A DNA stretch of 9,620 bases, taken from the NCBI GenBank assembly GCA_044370375.1, contig JBILVQ010000117.1, forward strand, positions 1-9,620, in the 5' to 3' direction. Positions 1 to 5,380 of the stretch are shown one piece after another (the stretch's first letter is position 1; every line of letters starts with the position of its first letter). The notes beneath the pieces are model-generated. The model did no database searches, was not told where the DNA came from, and worked only from the letters and a program-made list of their open reading frames with translations. A program made the translations under genes and the position numbers. The stretch is from JBILVQ01 sp044370375 (lineage in GTDB: Bacteria; Bacteroidota; Bacteroidia; UBA4408).

Positions 1-160
1 AGCAGCCGGTTTCTTTTTTTCCACTGCCTGAGCTTTCGTAGTCCCAGGTTTTCATGGTAATTCCAATCACTTCATAGCCTTCATCGTGCAACATTAAAGC
101 AGCCATCGAACTATCAATGCCACCACTCATCGCCACCAATATTTTTCCTTTTTTACTCAT
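1..160 (-). CDS. mnmA: tRNA 2-thiouridine(34) synthase MnmA, N-terminal 53 residues (cut by window edge)
   Basis: MnmA is a cytoplasmic enzyme that adenylates and thiolates U34 in the anticodon of Lys, Glu and Gln tRNAs. The visible part starts with the PP-loop ATP-binding motif SGGIDSS at residues 12-18, followed by the family segment GYEVIGITMKTWDY (28-41) and then KKETGC (48-53). The last of these is the start of the Cys-containing stretch seen in the Bacteroidota version of this enzyme. The rest of the gene, including the second catalytic Cys, lies beyond position 1. The ATG at 158-160 overlaps the 3' end of the upstream MORN_2 gene by 8 bases (ATGAGTAA), which suggests translational coupling. 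The family call is firm from the PP-loop and flanking motifs. What cannot be judged is whether the gene is complete. Confidence 0.93.
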   Translation of the reverse strand, partial: MSKKGKILVAMSGGIDSSMAALMLHDEGYEVIGITMKTWDYESSGSGKKETGC

Positions 161-1172
161 GCCCGCTTATTCTTACGCCCTTGTTATAGGTCTCTTTTTT
201 TTCAATTTTTCCATTCTTTTGGTAGTAAATAATGGTGCCATTCAATTCACCTTCCCAATAATTTCCTTCCTTGCTTTTTTGTGAGTCTTTTAGTTTTCTA
301 ACACTTTCTTCAGGAAAACCATTGTCATTGGTTTTTTGTTCAAAATACCATTTTCCCTGATTGTAATATTCAACAAATCCTCCGTGTTTTTTGCCGTTTT
401 TGTAAGTGTATTTCGATTTGGGAATCTCGTTAGGATACGTTTCCTCAAAGGTGCCATTCCAATAACGAAGCGAATCAATTTCGCCACCGGTTATCCTTTC
501 ATAGAATGTAGGAATTTCATTTTCATCAAAATAGGTCCACCATCCGCTTTTTAACCCATTGCTGAATTTTCCGGTACCGCTTTTCTTCCCGTTTGAATGG
601 TAGTTGGTCACTTTGCCTTCCAATAAATTTTTTTCATAGTGGCCTTCGCTTTTCAGCATGCCGTTTTCAAAAAACTGTTTCCATTCTCCATTTTTTATGC
701 TGTCGGTCCAATGGGTTATTTCACAGAGACCTCCTTTGGGGTAAAAGGTCTTGGAGGCCCCGTTTAACAAATTGTTCACGTATCCTTCCGAACGGATTAA
801 TTTTCCTGAGTCACTATAAAAATGCCAAATGCTGTCTCTTTTTTCCTCAATGTACTTTCCCCTTGCTTTGATGGTTCCGTTTTCATTGAAAAATTCGGTG
901 TGTGATATTTTTCCACCATCCGAAAAATTTGAAATCGCCTTGGTTTTTCCATTCGGATAATAGTATTCAAACCTGCCAACCGGCAAGTTATCTTTAAATT
1001 GTCCTTTGTATTTGAGCTTGCCCTTTTCATCTGTTTTTGCCCATGGGCCTTGCTTTTTGCCTTTTTCGTCAATTTTGTTTAATTCTTGTCCTGCAACAGG
1101 CAATGCGTGGCATAGCAATGCAAAAAACATAAAAAAAACAAGGAAAATATTATTGCGGCTCAGGGTTTCCAT
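153..1172 (-). CDS. secreted MORN_2 / YwqK-type repeat protein
   Basis: This is a 339-residue protein with an N-terminal signal peptide: a hydrophobic stretch at residues 9-28 ending ALPVAGQ, with cleavage probably near 28-29. The rest of the first two thirds (about 42-220) is a tandem array of roughly eight repeats with a period near 24 residues. Repeat-anchoring aromatic or hydrophobic positions fall at 44, 68, 116, 140, 164, 188 and 212, each within a G-x-W/F...Y/F...NGK pattern. This is the MORN_2 repeat found in proteins often named 'toxin-antitoxin system YwqK family antitoxin'. A less regular C-terminal part (230-339) keeps NG/YY repeat remnants. Such proteins form elongated beta-sheets and their function is generally unknown. 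No toxin partner is visible and the signal peptide argues for an envelope location, so the antitoxin name should not be taken literally. The stop overlaps the mnmA start. Confidence 0.85.
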   Translation of the reverse strand: METLSRNNIFLVFFMFFALLCHALPVAGQELNKIDEKGKKQGPWAKTDEKGKLKYKGQFKDNLPVGRFEYYYPNGKTKAISNFSDGGKISHTEFFNENGTIKARGKYIEEKRDSIWHFYSDSGKLIRSEGYVNNLLNGASKTFYPKGGLCEITHWTDSIKNGEWKQFFENGMLKSEGHYEKNLLEGKVTNYHSNGKKSGTGKFSNGLKSGWWTYFDENEIPTFYERITGGEIDSLRYWNGTFEETYPNEIPKSKYTYKNGKKHGGFVEYYNQGKWYFEQKTNDNGFPEESVRKLKDSQKSKEGNYWEGELNGTIIYYQKNGKIEKKETYNKGVRISGHE

Positions 1173-1180
1173 AATCTCTG

Positions 1181-1188
1181 CAAATTTA
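1181..1188 (-). promoter_or_regulatory. possible -7 promoter element (TAAATTTG) for the MORN_2-mnmA unit
   Basis: Read on the minus strand this is TAAATTTG, an exact fit to the Bacteroidota -7 consensus TAnnTTTG. It ends only 8 bases before the ATG at 1172, so a transcript from it would have a very short leader. No TTTG at the usual 19-base spacing is seen upstream, so support is partial. The 116-base gap 1173-1288 holds nothing else I recognise, and I see no convincing terminator hairpin for the gene ending at 1289. Confidence 0.35.
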
Positions 1189-1288
1189 CAATAAACGAGC
1201 CAAATAGCGTTGTTTGAAAAGCAATTGGGATGTTTAGCCCCTAGAAATGAATAATAAGTAAAAGGACGGAATGATTAAGATATCTGAT

Positions 1289-2422
1289 TCATTTGATTTT
1301 TTCAACCAGACCCTCTATGGCTTTTACCATACTCGACCATTGAAACCTTTCTTTTTCTTTTATGCAATTTTGTGTCATTGCCTCTTCTCGGCTATGGGTA
1401 AAATAGTCAAGAATGGAACCCGCAATGGCTTTGGGTTCAGGCTCAACCACATAGCCACAAATTTCATGTGGAACAATTTCCGCCAATCCTCCAACCTTTG
1501 TAACTACCATGGGCTTGTTGAAATGATAGGCAATTTGGGTAACACCACTTTGGGTGGCACTTTTGTAAGGTTGAACAACCAGGCTACATGCCGAAAAGTA
1601 ATTTTTCACCATATCGTCAGCAATATAATGGGTATGCATTAAAACACTGTTTTCAAGTTGATGCTTTTTAATAATATCCAAATAGGGTGTTGCGTCTTCA
1701 TAATATTCACCGGCCACAATCAGTTTTAGCGTAGGGATTTTTTCGCTAATTTCTTTCATGGCCTCTAAAATTAAATCAAGGCCTTTGTAGTTTCTGATAA
1801 AACCAAAAAACAGAAGGTATTGAAAGGAGGCATCAATTTGTAAATTCGCCTGCGCCTCTTTTTTGCTGATTGGATCCCCAAAAATGTGATAGATAGGATG
1901 AGGATGGAATATTTTATTGGGGTTAGGGGTAAACTGTGTTAAGTCATTTAATACAGCTTTCGACATGGCTACAAATCCATCGCAGGAATTGACGAAGTAT
2001 TGTGTGAAAATTTTGTCACCTTTCCTTTTTTCGTGGGGAATGATATTGTCGGTGATGGCAATGATAGGAACTTTCGATTTTCTTTTCACCAATCTTAAAA
2101 TACTTCCTAAGCTGGGTCCCATCAGCGGCAACCAAAATCGTACTAACAAATAGTCGGGCTTTGCTTCCAGCATGTAGCGTGCGGCCGAAGGCCATAAGAT
2201 TGGGTTATAGGCGTGTATTTTGGGGGTAATGACTAGTTCAGGAGCTTTTCGATTGTAGTCGAATTGTGTGGTGCCCGGGAAGAGGAAATCGGGATATTGT
2301 TTGATGAATGAAATGATTTCACTTTGCGTTCCGTTTTTTAGGAATGCCTCGCAGAGTGCTTCATTAAAATTGGCAATGCCGCCGCGGTAAGGGAATGCAG
2401 GCCCTAGAAGAAGGTTTTTCAC
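1289..2422 (-). CDS. GT4-family glycosyltransferase (GT-B fold)
   Basis: A cytoplasmic, 377-residue glycosyltransferase of the GT-B type, full length for family GT4, and likely to transfer a sugar from a nucleotide-sugar donor in surface glycan synthesis. The N-terminal acceptor half begins LLLGPAFPYRGGIANFN (4-20), with the glycine loop RGG at 13-15. The C-terminal donor half starts near FGFIRNYKGLDLILEA (206-221) and continues with IVAGEY (235-240) and KVGGLAEIVP (309-318). The usual GT4 E-x7-E motif is replaced: the aligned segment is SATQSGVTQIAYHF (288-301), with Q291 and Y299 where the two Glu residues would be. The start is GTG at 2420-2422, preceded by AAAAAGG and only 4 bases after the exonuclease stop; the N-terminal match to the family starts right there. 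It is the last gene of a three-gene unit. Substrate cannot be told from the sequence. Confidence 0.88.
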   Translation of the reverse strand: MKNLLLGPAFPYRGGIANFNEALCEAFLKNGTQSEIISFIKQYPDFLFPGTTQFDYNRKAPELVITPKIHAYNPILWPSAARYMLEAKPDYLLVRFWLPLMGPSLGSILRLVKRKSKVPIIAITDNIIPHEKRKGDKIFTQYFVNSCDGFVAMSKAVLNDLTQFTPNPNKIFHPHPIYHIFGDPISKKEAQANLQIDASFQYLLFFGFIRNYKGLDLILEAMKEISEKIPTLKLIVAGEYYEDATPYLDIIKKHQLENSVLMHTHYIADDMVKNYFSACSLVVQPYKSATQSGVTQIAYHFNKPMVVTKVGGLAEIVPHEICGYVVEPEPKAIAGSILDYFTHSREEAMTQNCIKEKERFQWSSMVKAIEGLVEKIK

Positions 2423-2426
2423 CTTT

Positions 2427-3236
2427 TTATTTTTTATTGAACTCGCGAAGTTTTATGCCGGTTAGAATTTTTTTGGTGTACAAAGGGAAATCGCCATTCA
2501 ACATCCATGCATAATAGCTCGGCTCAGATTTAAGTACATCCACAACCGCTTTGCCATTATGCTTGCCGAAGTTAAAAATTTCCTGTCCCTTATCATTGAA
2601 GGCAATTCGACCTGCCAAATCAGCAAATTTTCCGTTGTTGGTAAAATCGTGCAAGGCGTTTACCTCGTTTTTTACTGGAATATATTTTTTGCCTTTGGCA
2701 TCAAGCATTTCACGGTCTTTATACATTTCAATCTGCGCCATCAGTACCTCATAAGTTGCAAGCACATCTGCTTCTGCACTGTGCGCATTGATGAGTTCTT
2801 TTTTGCAATAAAACTTATAGGCTGCTCCAAGAGTTCTTTGCTCCATTTGATGAAAAATATTTTGAACATCCACAATTTTTCTTGAAAGAATATCAATATC
2901 AATTTCACATCTTAAAAACTCTTCTACTAACAAGGGAATATCGAAACGAATACAATTGTAACCGGCCAAATCGCAATGTTCAATAAACTTGTAAAGGGTA
3001 CCAGCGTATTCTTTAAAAGAGGGGCAGTCTTTAACATCATTATCATAAATTCCGTGAATGAGTGATGTTTTTTCAGGGATGGGTATGCCCGGATTGATTC
3101 GTTGTGTTTTAGAAATACTGCTGCCATCCGGCAACATTTTCAGTAGGCTAATTTCAACAATTTTATCGCTGGCAACGTTGGTGCCGGTAGTTTCTAAATC
3201 AAAAACAACCAAAGGTTTATTTAATTTTAAATTCAT
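2427..3236 (-). CDS. 3'-5' exonuclease, DEDDh (DnaQ-like) with ExoX-like C-terminal domain
   Basis: A 269-residue nuclease of the DnaQ/RNase T superfamily. Residues 8-165 carry the catalytic core. Motif I is VFDLETTG with D13 and E15, motif II is in GYNCIRFDIPLL with D99, and motif III is NAHSAEADVLAT with H152 and D157 (HxAxxD, making it the DEDDh subtype). All four metal-binding acids and the His are present, so it should be active on single-strand DNA or RNA ends. Residues 221-251 (FNFGKHNGKAVVDVLKSEPS onward, with YYAWML) match the small FGK-x-x-G-K domain seen at the C terminus of exodeoxyribonuclease X-like proteins. The frame extends to a TTG at 3240-3242, but I prefer the ATG at 3234-3236: an AAAGG sits a few bases upstream and the TTG overlaps the preceding gene's stop. 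It lies 2 bases after the TPR/PD40 gene and 4 bases before the GT4 gene. Proofreading versus general exonuclease role is not decidable. Confidence 0.88.
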   Translation of the reverse strand: MNLKLNKPLVVFDLETTGTNVASDKIVEISLLKMLPDGSSISKTQRINPGIPIPEKTSLIHGIYDNDVKDCPSFKEYAGTLYKFIEHCDLAGYNCIRFDIPLLVEEFLRCEIDIDILSRKIVDVQNIFHQMEQRTLGAAYKFYCKKELINAHSAEADVLATYEVLMAQIEMYKDREMLDAKGKKYIPVKNEVNALHDFTNNGKFADLAGRIAFNDKGQEIFNFGKHNGKAVVDVLKSEPSYYAWMLNGDFPLYTKKILTGIKLREFNKK

Positions 3237-3238
3237 GA

Positions 3239-4912
3239 TCAACCTTTCTTTGGTTTTGTTTTGGTTTTTGATTTGTCTTCCGGTGTTGCTTCTTTCTTTT
3301 TATCCCCGGTTTTCGTTTTAGAATCTTTTTTAGGATCTGCGGTGGCAGTTCCTTCCATGATAATTTGAAAAGGTATTTTTTCGGTAAATACTCTTTTATT
3401 GTCTACTGCAATTTCTTTGGTTACAGTTTTGAAACCGTTGGCCTCAGCAGTAATTGAGTATTTGCCTGCATCTAATACAACAGCAGCGGTTCCATTCTTT
3501 TTGGTTTTATAACTGCCGTAATTTGAGTTCCCAGGTAATGCATTAACGGTAAGCTTTACGCCAGGATTTACTTTTGAGGTATCACCACTAAATGCTTTTA
3601 CCTGCAAAACAGATTGTTTTGGCTCAACATTATTAAAGGTTACCATATAAATATCCAGATCTCCGTAACTATCATTTCTGAAAGTTGAAAGGTAGGCTTC
3701 TCTTCCATTATCCAGGAAAGAAACAACCATGTTGTCATAGGTATCATTGATTGGATATCCTAGGTTTTTTGGGGTTGACCATTTACCTGAGGTTTCGTCC
3801 CATGTGCTGGTGAAAACATCAAATCCACCCATTGTATTATGACCGTTGGAAGCAAAATGAAGCGTTTTTCCATCGTCAGAAATTATCGGAAAATCCTCAT
3901 CGTAGGGTGTATTGATTTCTGTTCCTAGATTTTCTGCAATACCCCATTCACCGTTAGGAAGTTTTTTGGCCATCCATATATCGCTACCTCCGTTTCCGCC
4001 TGATTTGAAAGTTGAAAACAATAGTATGGAGTTATCACTGTTTGTGAATCCTGCAGTCTCCAATTTATTAGTATTAACTGTTGGTCCAACGTCAACTGCA
4101 AGCTGATATCCTGATTTTTCCCATTTAGAAAGATACAAATCTCCATAAGTATCTTCATGGTCAATGTAAACAATTAAATTTTTGCCATCATTACTTAGGC
4201 CAACGGCTTCCTCATCATAATCCGTATTGAGTTTTACACCAATGTTTTTTGACTTCGACCAGCTAGCATTTTTAAATTCAGAAATGTAGATCTCACTCGT
4301 ATAATAACCATCCATATCAATAACACCTCCGGTATTTCCTTTCCTTCTGGTAGTAAAAACAATCAAAGAGCCATTACCAGGGGTAAAAGGGTAATAATCT
4401 GCGAATTCTGAGTTAACTTTTCTTCCTGCATTTTCGAAAGAAACGTTTAGCGGATTTTTGACAATACTTTTTGCATTGTTGCAAATTTCAATTTCTCTTT
4501 GCGCAGCTTTAATCTCCTTTTCTTTCTTTTCCATTGCTGCAATGTAGCGTTGATAGGCCGCTATAGCTTCGTCAAATTTTAACGAGTGATGATAGGCCTT
4601 TCCCAAGAAGAATAAATTTTCAGGTTCGAATTTTGCTTGTTTGGTTACAAACTCTATGTAGGGTAAAGCCTTTGATTTGTCGATATTGGAATTTAAATAA
4701 CATTGTGCAATCTTCGAATTGATGTCAAGATCGTTTTGGTTGGCCTTGTACGCATCCAAATAATAACGAAGTGCAACTTTATAATTTCTGGAATCGAAAT
4801 TCTTTTTTCCCTCTGCAATAGGATCAACTTGCGCAATGATCTCAAAGGGTAATACGCTGAAAAAAAATAACAGCGCAAACATCCCTTTAAGAATGAGATT
4901 TTGTTTTTTCAT
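3239..4912 (-). CDS. secreted TPR / PD40 beta-propeller envelope protein with PEGA-like domain and Lys-rich tail
   Basis: A 557-residue exported protein. In order it has: a signal peptide (1-28, hydrophobic 10-24, ending EIIAQ); TPR-like helices (about 31-150, e.g. NYKVALRYYLDAYKAN and FDEAIAAYQRYIA); a PD40/WD40-like propeller (about 170-428) with repeated blades such as DEDFPIISDDGKTLHFAS and DIYMVTF; a beta-sandwich resembling PEGA or carboxypeptidase-regulatory domains (about 435-515); and a Lys/Thr/Asp tail (527-557, ending KTKPKKG). This order resembles PorE, a TPR-WD40-CRD-OmpA_C protein linked to the type IX secretion system, but there is no OmpA domain and no lipobox Cys. It is a paralog of the next gene upstream on this strand; the shared NLGYP and MGG-x-D blocks are clear. 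The ATG at 4912 is chosen over a TTG at 4931-4933, which falls inside the promoter -7 box and before the signal peptide. It heads a unit with the exonuclease and GT4 genes. Confidence 0.85.
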   Translation of the reverse strand: MKKQNLILKGMFALLFFFSVLPFEIIAQVDPIAEGKKNFDSRNYKVALRYYLDAYKANQNDLDINSKIAQCYLNSNIDKSKALPYIEFVTKQAKFEPENLFFLGKAYHHSLKFDEAIAAYQRYIAAMEKKEKEIKAAQREIEICNNAKSIVKNPLNVSFENAGRKVNSEFADYYPFTPGNGSLIVFTTRRKGNTGGVIDMDGYYTSEIYISEFKNASWSKSKNIGVKLNTDYDEEAVGLSNDGKNLIVYIDHEDTYGDLYLSKWEKSGYQLAVDVGPTVNTNKLETAGFTNSDNSILLFSTFKSGGNGGSDIWMAKKLPNGEWGIAENLGTEINTPYDEDFPIISDDGKTLHFASNGHNTMGGFDVFTSTWDETSGKWSTPKNLGYPINDTYDNMVVSFLDNGREAYLSTFRNDSYGDLDIYMVTFNNVEPKQSVLQVKAFSGDTSKVNPGVKLTVNALPGNSNYGSYKTKKNGTAAVVLDAGKYSITAEANGFKTVTKEIAVDNKRVFTEKIPFQIIMEGTATADPKKDSKTKTGDKKKEATPEDKSKTKTKPKKG

Positions 4913-4930
4913 AATTCTTAACCTGCAGTA

Positions 4931-4938
4931 CAAATATA
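4931..4938 (-). promoter_or_regulatory. -7 promoter element (TATATTTG) for the TPR/PD40-exonuclease-GT4 unit
   Basis: On the minus strand this reads TATATTTG, an exact TAnnTTTG match, 18 bases upstream of the ATG at 4912. The -33 region is weak: no TTTG at 19 bases, only AT-rich sequence. Position just beyond the upstream gene's terminator supports an independent start here. Confidence 0.55.
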
Positions 4939-4972
4939 AAGTTCTTCTGTTAAGGAAGGGTTAATATAAAAT

Positions 4973-5003
4973 AAAAAAAGCAGGGAATTACCCTGCTTTT
5001 TTT
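4973..5003 (-). terminator. Rho-independent terminator, perfect 13-bp stem
   Basis: Positions 4973-4985 (AAAAAAAGCAGGG) and 4991-5003 (CCCTGCTTTTTTT) are exact inverted repeats around a 5-base loop. On the minus strand the GC stem GCAGGG/CCCTGC is followed by seven T and then further T-rich sequence, the classic form. It lies 17 bases past the TAG at 5021 but about 380 bases past the TAA at 5381, so it is placed as the end of the full frame including the OmpA-like domain. With A-tracts on one side and T-tracts on the other it could work in both directions. Confidence 0.88.
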
Positions 5004-5020
5004 ACGATATGGTTTTGTAA

Positions 5021-5380
5021 CTAGTTGATGGTTACATCCACATATTGGAATTTTTCGTACTCAGCTCTTCTTTCGTTAAAGTCTTTGTTGTATTCAGGAC
5101 CTTGAACCAAAGCATCCATTTTACCCCATGTAATTTTGGAAGTATCTACTCCTTTTGCTTTTAGGGCATTGATAATTTTGGTTTTTGCACTTTCTGCACG
5201 TGATTTGGCAAGATTTTCATTGGTGCCAAATTTGGTGGTTGGAACCTGAGATGCACTGGCTTCAATGTTAATAGTTACCGACTGGCCATCTTTAATCTTG
5301 GCAGCAACTCCTTTAATAAAGTCGTTAAAGTCTTTCGATGCAGCAACATCAGTAGCATTGTATTTAAAGTTGGTTTTAAA
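5021..5380 (-). pseudogene. orphaned OmpA-like C-terminal domain, in frame behind a TAA
   Basis: These 119 open codons end in TAG (5021-5023) and are in the same frame as the upstream TPR/PD40 gene, separated from it only by the TAA at 5381-5383. The translation begins FKTNFKYNATDVAASKDF and includes VTINIEASAS, then NENLAKSRAESAKTKIINAL, KGVDTSKITWGK, FNERRAEYEK and finally YVDVTIN. This follows the OmpA_C pattern of a beta strand, N-x2-L-x3-RA helix, G-V-D-x3-I strand, an R-R-A pair and a closing strand. The usual peptidoglycan-binding Asp of the HTD motif is replaced (ASASQ), while the Arg of SRA is kept. There is no ATG, GTG or TTG near the 5' end of this frame; the first ATG codes for the Met of GKMDAL, deep in the domain. 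It therefore seems untranslatable except by readthrough of the TAA. It is either the severed end of a nonsense-mutated gene, a sequence error, or a readthrough extension. Confidence 0.8.

Noticed and set aside
153..1172. Antitoxin of a toxin-antitoxin pair
   Set aside because: The YwqK 'antitoxin' name is inherited annotation; this protein has a signal peptide and no toxin-like neighbour.
1271..1642. Plus-strand open frame of 123 codons opposite the GT4 gene
   Set aside because: It lies wholly or mostly inside a well-supported gene on the other strand, has no recognisable domain, and its composition is that of an antisense shadow. The same holds for the open frames at 593-871, 2559-2885 and 8990-9307.
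3237..3242. TTG start two codons upstream for the exonuclease
   Set aside because: It overlaps the previous gene's stop; the ATG at 3234-3236 has an AAAGG at good distance and starts at the usual place for the family.
4931..4933. Longer start (TTG) for the TPR/PD40 gene
   Set aside because: It lies within the TAnnTTTG promoter element and would add MYCRLRI ahead of a normal signal peptide that begins at the ATG at 4912.
5024..5380. OmpA-like segment as a separate small gene
   Set aside because: No ATG, GTG or TTG lies in frame near its start and it has no signal peptide; an ATG near 5353-5360 is in a different frame.
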